Shown here piece after piece: positions 1-5,451 of a stretch of 6,342 nt of DNA. Each line of letters opens with the position of its first letter. The stretch's first letter is position 1. The position numbers and the translations under genes were made by a program. This DNA comes from Melioribacteraceae bacterium (GTDB taxonomy: Bacteria; Bacteroidota; Ignavibacteria; Ignavibacteriales; Melioribacteraceae): positions 1 to 6,342 of the forward strand of contig WFQV01000333.1 in assembly GCA_015486905.1 (NCBI GenBank), given 5' to 3'. Under the pieces are notes generated by a model. It did not search any database. It was not told the origin of the DNA and was given only the letters and a program-made list of their open reading frames with translations.

Positions 1-2
1 AT

Positions 3-62
3 ACTGTGCTTTTAAAGGCTGCACAAGAAGAATCAGAAGAAACGATATGTAAAAAAATTTAA
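3..62 (+). CDS. Possible 3' end of a convergent gene (partial, unidentified)
   Basis: From base 3 the plus strand is open for 19 codons to a TAA at 60-62. The peptide (TVLLKAAQEESEETICKKI) looks like a charged helical C-terminus, and its AT-rich codons fit the rest of the window. The other two plus frames either stop at once or give an arginine-rich, less protein-like peptide ending at 52. If real, this gene converges on the PGI/PMI gene, and the four bases TTAA at 59-62 supply both stop codons. The fragment is too short to recognise a family. It could be chance, because 19 codons without a stop is weak evidence. Confidence 0.27.
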   Translation, partial: TVLLKAAQEESEETICKKI

Positions 63-1099
63 CTCTCGGCAAGTTTATTTTTCAAATAGTAAATATTGTC
101 AATTTCGGACGGGTCTTTACCTCGTAACAACGCTAAGAAATAAGTAACCCAGTCGCCAAAGTAAACCATTTCCAGAAGCCTTAATTTCAAAGATTTTTGT
201 TCGCTCGTAATCGTTAATATTTCTGCATTGGCCTTTTTAATCAACTCCGATGAAATTTCAATCCGCTTTTTTATTTGACTGTGGTAAGTTCCTTCGTAAA
301 TAAAAATTGCCTTAGCTCTGAAATTTTTTTCGTTAAAGGTTTCCCACCCTACAATCTCGTTGTGATTGAATTCAGGCAAAATATTGTGAAACGCATGCGA
401 CTTCGAGTTCTCATTAAACTGTCCCTTCAATCTCAGTCCTACGGCAGAAGTAACATTATCAACGGAATAAATCACCGGGATGAACCCTACCAAAGATTCG
501 GCAAATTTAAATGGAAGAGAATTTTCGCTCTTAAATTCTTCGGACTTTTCTCTCAACAACGAAATTGCATTTTCAAAAAAATCATTCTGCTCGGATATTA
601 AACCAACCGTTTGAAATATCTTAATCAAAGTAAAAAAGTTCAAGTAAAGAGCGTAACGAGGTTGAAAACCTTTCTTGAGCAAAAGATAAGGGTAGCCGTT
701 TTCTTCGGCAAATTCTTTAAGCTTACCGCCGGAGGTCAAACAAATAATTTTAGCTCCTATCTCTTTTGCTTTAGCTGCCGCGCTAAGTGTTTCTTCAGTA
801 TTGCCGGAGTAAGAAGAAAGCACTACCAAAGAATTTTCATCGACAAAAGAGGGCAAGGAATAATTTCTATTTACAAAATAAGGAACATTTAAATCCGAAT
901 TAAAAAAGTTGTAAAACAAATCGCCTCCTATTGCAGAGCCGCCGAGCCCGCAAACAACAACGGCGTTTGTTTCTTTTGCCGAAAAGTTAATTTTAGGTTC
1001 TTCAAGAGATTTAACATATTCAATTTGTGAAAAAGAATTTACAATTACATCGAATTGATTTTGTGAATCGTACTTTTCAATAAAATCCGTCAAATTCAT
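59..1099 (-). CDS. Bifunctional phosphoglucose/phosphomannose isomerase (SIS-domain family)
   Basis: This is a cytoplasmic sugar-phosphate isomerase that interconverts fructose-6-phosphate with glucose-6-phosphate and, in this family, with mannose-6-phosphate. The 346-residue protein has two SIS domains. The first carries GLGGSAIGGD (51-60) and the phosphate-binding loop SSYSGNTEET (95-104). The second carries Glu230 and, in EFNHNEIVGWE, His246. Their 16-residue spacing matches the catalytic Glu/His pair known from the archaeal (Pyrobaculum) PGI/PMI. The C-terminus ends in the expected YLK helix (around 338-340). The ATG at 1099 has a good Shine-Dalgarno, GAGAGG, 4 nt upstream that overlaps the enzyme I stop codon, and only 8 nt separate the two genes, so it is the last gene of the cluster. 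Nothing is truncated. The family is clear, but relative PGI and PMI activities cannot be read from sequence. Confidence 0.93.
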   Translation of the reverse strand: MNLTDFIEKYDSQNQFDVIVNSFSQIEYVKSLEEPKINFSAKETNAVVVCGLGGSAIGGDLFYNFFNSDLNVPYFVNRNYSLPSFVDENSLVVLSSYSGNTEETLSAAAKAKEIGAKIICLTSGGKLKEFAEENGYPYLLLKKGFQPRYALYLNFFTLIKIFQTVGLISEQNDFFENAISLLREKSEEFKSENSLPFKFAESLVGFIPVIYSVDNVTSAVGLRLKGQFNENSKSHAFHNILPEFNHNEIVGWETFNEKNFRAKAIFIYEGTYHSQIKKRIEISSELIKKANAEILTITSEQKSLKLRLLEMVYFGDWVTYFLALLRGKDPSEIDNIYYLKNKLAES

Positions 1100-1107
1100 T
1101 TTACCTC

Positions 1108-2859
1108 TCAGTTAATAGTTTGAAATTTGTCTTTAATGTTTTTGTCGTAATACTCTTTTAATTTTTCTTTAATCTCACATTCGGTTTCCATTTCGGAACA
1201 CTCTTCAGCAAGTTTTTTGACTTCTTCATAATTCAAACTTCTAATAATTTCCTTCGTCTGAAGAATAGAAGCTGCGTTAACGCTAATGGAATCAAGCCCA
1301 AGCCCCACCAGCAGAGGAATTGCAATGGGATCGGCTGCCATTTCGCCACAAATTGTAGTCATTACTCCTTGTGACTTTCCACCTTTAATAATCAAATCGA
1401 GAGAGCGCACAACCGACGGGTGAAATTCCTGGTAAAGATCGCTTACTATCTCATTCCCACGGTCAACGGCAAGCAAATATTGGATTAAATCGTTAGTGCC
1501 TATGCTCATAAAATCCACATACTTTGCAAATTTATTAGCCATTACAGCCGCCGAAGGGACCTCAATCATTACCCCCAATTTTAAGTTGGCGTTAAATTCT
1601 TTCCCTTCCGCTTCTAACTCTTCAATGGCAGTTAAAATTAACTCTTTCGTACTTTTAATCTCTTTTATTGCCGCTACCATCGGAATCATAAACTTAATGT
1701 TACCATGTTTATTTGCTCTTAAGATGGCTTTTATTTGTAATTTAAAAAGCTCGGGATTGTCCAACAGTAAACGTATTCCTCTCCATCCGAGGAAAGGGTT
1801 CGGCTCTTTCAAATCAATTGGCAGAACTTTGTCGCCCCCAATATCGAATGCTCTGATGATAATGGGCAGAGGGTAAATCCTCTCGGCAAATTTTTTGTAA
1901 ACTTCGTACTGCTCCTCTTCATCCGGGAATGCCGTAAATAAGTCGAAAATTTGTTCCGTTCTAACAAGCCCCACACCTTCGGTACCGTTATTAACTGCAA
2001 TTTCCAACTCGTCGCATAAATCAATATTTGCCGTAACAATTATTTTTTTACCGTCATTTGTAACCGCCGGTAAGTCTTTTAATTTTCTTAATTCTTTGTC
2101 GTAAAGATTTAATTTTTCAATTTTCTTTTTGTAGAAATCGAGTTGTTCTTTTGTGGGTTTTATTATTACTTCTCCGTGGAAACCGTCAACAATCAGCACA
2201 TCCCCATCTGTTATTTTTGAGGTAGCATCGTGAGCTCCCACAACTGCAGGGATACCCAACGAGCGTGCAACAATAGCGGCATGTGAAGTTAATCCTCCGA
2301 AATCCGTTACGTAACCTTTGGAATTCACTCTATTAAAAAGGAGAGTATCGGCAGGCGTGATGGTTTGAGAGACTACAATCACATCTTCTTCAATCCTTGA
2401 TATTAATTTCTTCTTCCTTAAATTTCTTATTATCCTATTTTTAATATCCTCAATATCGTAAGAACGTTCCTGCATATATTCCACGTCCGAAACGGTCATT
2501 AATTTTTGGTACTTGGAAATTTCATCGTTAACGACGAACTCGGGATTTTTCTTTTCGTGTTCAACTCTTTCCCAAATATTTCTACGAAGTATGGGGTCAT
2601 CTAAAATCATTAACTGAGCTTCAAATATCGCTGCACGTTTCTCGCCTATTTTATCTACAGCCATTTTAAATATTTTCACAAGCTCCTTCTTGGAACGAGA
2701 AAAGGCATCCTCCAATTCCTCAATAGCTTGAGAGACATTTTCAATCTCATATTCATTGACTTCCTCGTCAATTCTATGGTAAATATGAGCTTTGCCGATA
2801 GATATTCCCGGCGCGGCTGCAATACCGCGCAGAAGATTTTTGTAAGATTTACTCCTCAT
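1108..2859 (-). CDS. ptsI: Phosphoenolpyruvate-protein phosphotransferase (PTS enzyme I)
   Basis: Enzyme I takes phosphate from phosphoenolpyruvate onto its own histidine and passes it to HPr in the cytoplasm. From the ATG at 2859 it has 583 residues, close to the usual size of about 570-580. In order: an N-terminal HPr-binding helical region and swivelling phosphohistidine domain with active His193 in GGLTSHAAIVARSLGIPAVVG-type sequence (188-208), then the PEP-binding barrel with Arg300 (GLVRTE), Arg336 (RAFDIGGDK), Glu433 (IEVPSA), Asn456-Asp457 (GTNDL), Arg467 (DRG) and Cys504 (TICGEMA). All match the known catalytic set of Escherichia coli enzyme I with an offset of 2-4. An in-frame ATG at 2883 would add eight residues, but the site at 2859 has a much better ribosome-binding site. 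The start overlaps the end of HPr by 11 nt, so the two are very probably co-translated. Confidence 0.96.
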   Translation of the reverse strand: MRSKSYKNLLRGIAAAPGISIGKAHIYHRIDEEVNEYEIENVSQAIEELEDAFSRSKKELVKIFKMAVDKIGEKRAAIFEAQLMILDDPILRRNIWERVEHEKKNPEFVVNDEISKYQKLMTVSDVEYMQERSYDIEDIKNRIIRNLRKKKLISRIEEDVIVVSQTITPADTLLFNRVNSKGYVTDFGGLTSHAAIVARSLGIPAVVGAHDATSKITDGDVLIVDGFHGEVIIKPTKEQLDFYKKKIEKLNLYDKELRKLKDLPAVTNDGKKIIVTANIDLCDELEIAVNNGTEGVGLVRTEQIFDLFTAFPDEEEQYEVYKKFAERIYPLPIIIRAFDIGGDKVLPIDLKEPNPFLGWRGIRLLLDNPELFKLQIKAILRANKHGNIKFMIPMVAAIKEIKSTKELILTAIEELEAEGKEFNANLKLGVMIEVPSAAVMANKFAKYVDFMSIGTNDLIQYLLAVDRGNEIVSDLYQEFHPSVVRSLDLIIKGGKSQGVMTTICGEMAADPIAIPLLVGLGLDSISVNAASILQTKEIIRSLNYEEVKKLAEECSEMETECEIKEKLKEYYDKNIKDKFQTIN

Positions 2860-3115
2860 CAAAACCTCTTTGAAAATAATCAATTATTTCTTTTGCGGCT
2901 TCTTCTTCATCTTCGCCGTCGAAAGTCAATAATAATTTCGAGCCTTTCGCCGCGGCTAAAGTCATTACACCGATTATGCTTTTACCGTTTATTCCCATTC
3001 CGTCCTTATGAATAAAAAATTCACTTTTGTATTTCGACGCCATTTTAACAATTGTGGCTGCCGGGCGTGTGTGCAAACCGGCATTATTTACTATCGTAAC
3101 TTCTTTCTCAATCAT
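2849..3115 (-). CDS. ptsH: HPr phosphocarrier protein of the PTS
   Basis: HPr is a small cytoplasmic phosphocarrier that accepts phosphate from enzyme I and donates it to EIIA-type proteins. The 88-residue protein has the usual length and a single HPr fold. The phosphorylation site His15 lies in NAGLHTRPA (11-19). The regulatory site lies in GINGKSIIGVMTLAA with Ser46, the residue phosphorylated by HPr kinase in organisms that have that enzyme. The serine and its surrounding NGKS-IIGVM context are intact, so control by an HPr kinase elsewhere in the genome is plausible but not shown here. The ATG at 3115 overlaps the stop of the polyprenyl synthase as ATGA. Its own Shine-Dalgarno is weak (GGGTAG before six A residues), so translation probably depends on coupling. 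It overlaps enzyme I by 11 nt. Confidence 0.96.
   Translation of the reverse strand: MIEKEVTIVNNAGLHTRPAATIVKMASKYKSEFFIHKDGMGINGKSIIGVMTLAAAKGSKLLLTFDGEDEEEAAKEIIDYFQRGFDEE
2865..2871 (-). promoter_or_regulatory. Shine-Dalgarno that fixes the enzyme I start
   Basis: On the minus strand AAAGAGG lies 5 nt before the ATG at 2859. It sits inside the last codons of HPr and favours this start over the in-frame ATG at 2883, which would lie further inside HPr. The protein from 2859 (MRSKSYKNLLRGIAAAPG) also begins the conserved G-I-A-A-x-P-G segment at a normal distance from the N-terminus. Confidence 0.7.
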
Positions 3116-4104
3116 TTTTTTCTACCCAACAAATCCTCAGCCAAACAAATTAACAAATTTTTCCCTTCGTCATTGTTAAGTTTCTTTGCTGCGTTAAGCG
3201 CTTTGCGTGTGTAACGGGCAATTTCTTTTTTCGTAATTTCAAAGATGCCTAAATCTTTATAAATAAGTTTGTATTTTAAAACATCTTTTTTATTAATTCC
3301 ATTATTTTTTACAACTTTAATCAATTCGTTTTTATTTTTACCTTTTGCAACTTCTAATGCTTTTAAAAGAAGGAATGTTTTTTTTCCTTCAATTAAATCA
3401 CCTCCAATCGGTTTGCCGAAATGATTTTCCTCACCGGCAATGTCCAGATAGTCGTCCTGTAGTTGAAATGCCATTCCCAAATTTTTACCGTAGCTTTTAA
3501 GATTTTTCAAATTCTCTTTTGAACCGCCACCAATGGTCCCGCCTATTGCACAGCACATTTCCAAAAGTGCAGCGGTCTTTTGTGAAATCATTTTTTTGTA
3601 TTCTGCAATAGTAACATTTTTTCTTTTTTCAAAATCGGCATCCAAACTTTGCCCTTCGCAAACTTTAATTACGCCGTCTGTAAAGAACGTTATCGCATCG
3701 TGCGGTTTTTCTCCCGCATCCAAAAGCAAATATTTGTAAGCAAATGCCGTCAGGCTGTCGCCCGTTAGAATAGCTGTTCCGGTATCGTATTTCTTATGCA
3801 ACGTAGGAAGGTTTCTTCTCTTATCGGCATTGTCCATTATATCGTCATGAACAAGAGTAAAATTGTGAAGCAATTCAACTGCTACCGCTGCATTGTAAAC
3901 ATTTTTAAATTCACTGCCAACAGCTTTGGCGCTTGCAAGTACCAAAAAGGGACGGATGCGTTTCCCGCCTCCCGTCATAATGTATTCCGAAGGCTTGTAA
4001 AGAGAAGAGGGAATTTTGTTCCTGAATATTTTGCTAATCCTATTTTCAATTTTTTTAACTTCACGATTGTAAAGCTGTTTATATTTCTTTTCGTTTTCAC
4101 ACAT
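3112..4104 (-). CDS. Short-chain polyprenyl diphosphate synthase, probably geranylgeranyl diphosphate synthase
   Basis: The enzyme condenses isopentenyl diphosphate onto allylic diphosphates to build linear isoprenoids for quinones, carotenoids, lipid carriers or similar products. The 330-residue protein has the standard all-helical trans-prenyltransferase pattern: GGGKRIRP (45-52), first Asp-rich motif DDIMD (87-91), GQSLD (151-155), second Asp-rich motif QLQDDYLD (214-221) and KPIGGDLIEGKKT (231-243). The first motif lacks the two-residue insertion typical of bacterial farnesyl diphosphate synthases, and Phe82 is five residues before it. That arrangement is known from archaeal type I geranylgeranyl diphosphate synthases, where the bulky residue limits chain length, so a C20 product is my inference. 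Farnesyl or longer products cannot be excluded. The start overlaps the IPP isomerase stop (TAATG), with AGAGG 10 nt upstream; the end overlaps HPr by 4 nt. Confidence 0.9.
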   Translation of the reverse strand: MCENEKKYKQLYNREVKKIENRISKIFRNKIPSSLYKPSEYIMTGGGKRIRPFLVLASAKAVGSEFKNVYNAAVAVELLHNFTLVHDDIMDNADKRRNLPTLHKKYDTGTAILTGDSLTAFAYKYLLLDAGEKPHDAITFFTDGVIKVCEGQSLDADFEKRKNVTIAEYKKMISQKTAALLEMCCAIGGTIGGGSKENLKNLKSYGKNLGMAFQLQDDYLDIAGEENHFGKPIGGDLIEGKKTFLLLKALEVAKGKNKNELIKVVKNNGINKKDVLKYKLIYKDLGIFEITKKEIARYTRKALNAAKKLNNDEGKNLLICLAEDLLGRKK

Positions 4105-5132
4105 TAGAATAATTCCTCTTTTAAAATTAATTTTTCTTTTAATTCGTTTGTTTTTTTACTGTTAGTAAGAATCATTATTTTAACTAAGTCTTTGTTCAAA
4201 TTTTGAACTAATTCAATCACACCTTCCGAACCTCTTTCTACAACAGACTTGAGAATCGAACGAGCTGCAGAGGTAATATTAGCGCCTAAAGCTAAGGATT
4301 TTGCATAAGAGAAAGAATCATTTATTCCGCCCGAAGCTATTAGGACAAAATCAAAATCTTTCTTCAACTCTGCCACCGTTCGCACACAGTAGGAAGTAGG
4401 CAAACCCCATTCCGAAAAGGGAGAGGGATCTTTCTCAGTCCTTATTTGTTCTATTCTACTCCAACTCGTTCCGCCGGCGCCGGCTACATCAATTCCTTTA
4501 GCGCCCGCCTCAAGGAGATTTTTAGCCGCTTCCTTAGAAATGCCGAACCCGACTTCTTTAACAATAAGAGGGACATCTAACTCATTTGAAAATTTTCTAA
4601 TTTTTTGAATTAAACCTTTAAAGTCCGGGTTACCCCCCATTTGCAACATTTCCTGAAGTAAATTCAAATGCACAAAAACAGCATCGGCTTCAATTACGTC
4701 AATCATCTTGTTTAAGGGGTCAAGGTTTTCGAACTTTACAAATTCCGCAGCACCAATATTTGCAATAACAGGAATATTAGGAGCTTTTTTTCTTACAATT
4801 GAAAAAGTGGGGATTAAAGAATCCTCTTCTAACATTACTCTTTGGCTGCCAACGCCAATAGGGATGTTTAATTCTTCGGCTGCCTCGGCTAACATCGAGT
4901 TAATATTAAAAGCATCTCCGTAACCGCCTGTCATCGAAGCAATTAAAAAGGGCGAAGAAATTTCTCGTCCGAAAAAATCGGTTTTTAATATTACGTCTTC
5001 TTCTCTTAATTCCGAGGCGGCATAATGAAGAAAGTCGTATCGTTCGAAACCGGCAGTTTTTTCTTTAAACTGAGATTCTTCGCTTAAAGAAATTCTTACG
5101 TGATTTTCCTTTCTGTCCTTGCTGTTTCCCAT
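4104..5132 (-). CDS. fni: Type 2 isopentenyl-diphosphate delta-isomerase (FMN-dependent)
   Basis: This cytoplasmic flavoenzyme interconverts isopentenyl and dimethylallyl diphosphate, providing the primer for the polyprenyl synthase encoded next. The 342-residue TIM-barrel protein shows the type 2 landmarks: RKENH near the N-terminus (7-11), ASMTGG (65-70), GVGSQR (93-98), HLNLLQE (155-161, where Gln160 and Glu161 match the catalytic glutamine and metal-binding glutamate of the family), VKEVGFG (191-197), the FMN/phosphate-binding VAGAGGTSWSRIE (216-228), IASGGI (265-270) and the barrel-closing AARSIL (289-294). It is not related to the Nudix-type (type 1) isomerase. The ATG at 5132 places RKxxH at the expected distance from the N-terminus. 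Its ribosome-binding site is poor (TTCTGAAA before ATG), unlike most downstream genes. It is the first gene of the cluster, after a 319-bp repeat-rich gap. Confidence 0.95.
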   Translation of the reverse strand: MGNSKDRKENHVRISLSEESQFKEKTAGFERYDFLHYAASELREEDVILKTDFFGREISSPFLIASMTGGYGDAFNINSMLAEAAEELNIPIGVGSQRVMLEEDSLIPTFSIVRKKAPNIPVIANIGAAEFVKFENLDPLNKMIDVIEADAVFVHLNLLQEMLQMGGNPDFKGLIQKIRKFSNELDVPLIVKEVGFGISKEAAKNLLEAGAKGIDVAGAGGTSWSRIEQIRTEKDPSPFSEWGLPTSYCVRTVAELKKDFDFVLIASGGINDSFSYAKSLALGANITSAARSILKSVVERGSEGVIELVQNLNKDLVKIMILTNSKKTNELKEKLILKEELF

Positions 5133-5142
5133 TTTCAGAAAA

Positions 5143-5161
5143 TTTTATTTTAAAAATAAAA
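5143..5161. repeat. AT-only inverted repeat upstream of fni
   Basis: TTTTATTTT (5143-5151) and AAAATAAAA (5153-5161) are perfect inverted copies around one A. The element ends 11 bp before the fni start codon. Being pure A/T it forms only a weak hairpin in RNA and may simply reflect base composition. It could keep the ribosome-binding region open or act as an upstream A/T element, but neither is shown. Confidence 0.4.
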
Positions 5162-5231
5162 AAATAGACGGGAAAAGATAAGGCAATTACAATCAATTGT
5201 TAGTAATATCGGTTTTTTAGTCTTAAGTAAC

Positions 5232-5327
5232 GATTGATAGGACGCAGATTTATTATGATTGATTATGATTTTCGCTGATTGGACAATAGAACACGGATGA
5301 CACGGATTAAACGGATGGTCGCGGATT
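5232..5327. repeat. Degenerate 9-10 bp repeat block (GATT then CGGAT words)
   Basis: GATT ends exactly at 5250, 5260, 5270 and 5280, a strict 10-bp period, with further copies at 5232 and 5261. The pattern then continues as CGGAT at 5294, 5303, 5312 and 5322, spaced 9, 9 and 10 bp, most preceded by AC or CG. Read on the minus strand this is a string of ATCCGTG/AATC words. Similar degenerate strings are familiar to me from intergenic regions of Bacteroidota-like genomes, where they are often mistaken for small genes; their role is not settled. The spacing is near one helical turn. Confidence 0.7.
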
Positions 5328-5352
5328 ATATAATTCAACATTCATCATTCAA
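5325..5352 (-). promoter_or_regulatory. Possible sigma70-type promoter for the fni cluster
   Basis: On the minus strand TTGAAT (5352-5347) is followed after 16 nt by a perfect TATAAT (5330-5325). Transcription would start about 5317, leaving a leader of roughly 185 nt that contains the CGGAT/GATT block before fni. The -35 matches only four of six bases and lies within a heptamer repeat, and the -10 is part of a palindrome (ATTATATAAT), so chance is quite possible. Bacteroidota also often use a different promoter consensus. Confidence 0.25.
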
Positions 5353-5407
5353 AACTTGCCTACCGCCTGCCTGCCGGTAGGCAGGGCAGGCAGGTTCATC
5401 ATTCATA
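5333..5407. repeat. ATTCA heptamer repeats, interrupted by a GC-rich palindrome
   Basis: Three heptamers run head to tail: ATTCAAC (5333-5339), ATTCATC (5340-5346) and ATTCAAA (5347-5353). After the GC-rich palindrome the series resumes in GTTCATC (5394-5400) and ATTCATA (5401-5407). The 11-mer TTCATCATTCA occurs at 5341-5351 and again at 5395-5405, 54 bp apart, directly flanking the palindrome. The period of seven does not suit a coding repeat as clearly as a multiple of three would. This could arise by slippage, or the direct copies could be a duplication flanking an inserted element. Confidence 0.65.
5358..5394. repeat. GC-rich palindromic element with two alternative hairpins
   Basis: In an AT-rich setting this 37-bp stretch is almost all G and C. 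CCTGCCTGCC (5366-5375) pairs perfectly with GGCAGGCAGG (5385-5394) around a 9-nt loop. A competing stem pairs GCCTACC (5358-5364) with GGTAGGC (5376-5382) around an 11-nt loop; the two cannot form together. On the minus strand the second stem is followed by AAGTTTT, so it could help end the dehydrogenase transcript, but the T run is short. The composition and the flanking direct repeats resemble REP-like or miniature mobile palindromes. No transposase is present in the window. Confidence 0.6.
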
Positions 5408-5410
5408 ATT

Positions 5411-5422
5411 GCGGCTTGCCGC
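5411..5422. repeat. Small GCGGC hairpin downstream of the dehydrogenase
   Basis: GCGGC (5411-5415) and GCCGC (5418-5422) are perfect inverted copies around TT; with a four-base loop the stem is GCGG/CCGC. It lies about 30 nt past the dehydrogenase stop on the minus strand and is followed by AATTATG rather than a T run, so it is not a standard intrinsic terminator. It could still protect the 3' end of the transcript. Confidence 0.4.
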
Positions 5423-5451
5423 CATATGTTTGATTGCTTTTGGAAAAATTT

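Larger units (their letters stand above)
5133..5451. other. Repeat-rich intergenic region with no credible gene
   Basis: This 319-bp gap separates the dehydrogenase from the isoprenoid/PTS cluster. It should hold the end of the dehydrogenase transcript and the promoter of the cluster. I see no RNA gene and no convincing protein. The only open frame of note (63 codons, minus strand, 5150-5341) reads straight through the short repeats and gives a repeat-derived peptide. The region is layered: AT-only inverted repeat near the fni start, GATT/CGGAT words, ATTCA heptamers, a GC-rich palindrome and a small hairpin. A second, weaker promoter-like word on the minus strand is TATCTTTT (5180-5173), one base from the Bacteroidota -7 consensus TAnnTTTG, but no TTG lies at the matching upstream distance. 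Confidence 0.8.

Noticed and set aside
275..892. Plus-strand open frames opposite PGI/PMI
   Set aside because: They lie wholly opposite a well-supported gene, show no recognisable motifs and are explained by its codon pattern.
1809..2039. Frameshift in the enzyme I gene, suggested by another open minus-strand frame here
   Set aside because: The enzyme I frame runs unbroken through GLVRTE, RAFDIGGDK and GWRGIR, and the other frame has no likeness to the family; it is a shadow.
2860..2883. Upstream in-frame ATG at 2883 as the enzyme I start
   Set aside because: It adds eight residues (MIIFKEVL) not typical of the family and lacks the good Shine-Dalgarno that precedes the ATG at 2859.
5150..5341. 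A 63-codon open frame on the minus strand in the large gap
   Set aside because: It is a translation of the GATT/CGGAT repeats (peptide with FNPCHPCS-type sequence), has no ribosome-binding site and no family likeness. Such repeat-derived frames are commonly over-called.
5358..5394. Confident intrinsic terminator for the dehydrogenase
   Set aside because: The stem is strong, but on the minus strand only AAGTTTT follows, and two alternative folds compete. I keep it as a palindromic repeat with a possible, unproven terminator role.
5232..5407. CRISPR array
   Set aside because: The repeated units are only 7-10 bp with no unique spacers of 30-40 bp between identical longer repeats, and no cas gene is present.
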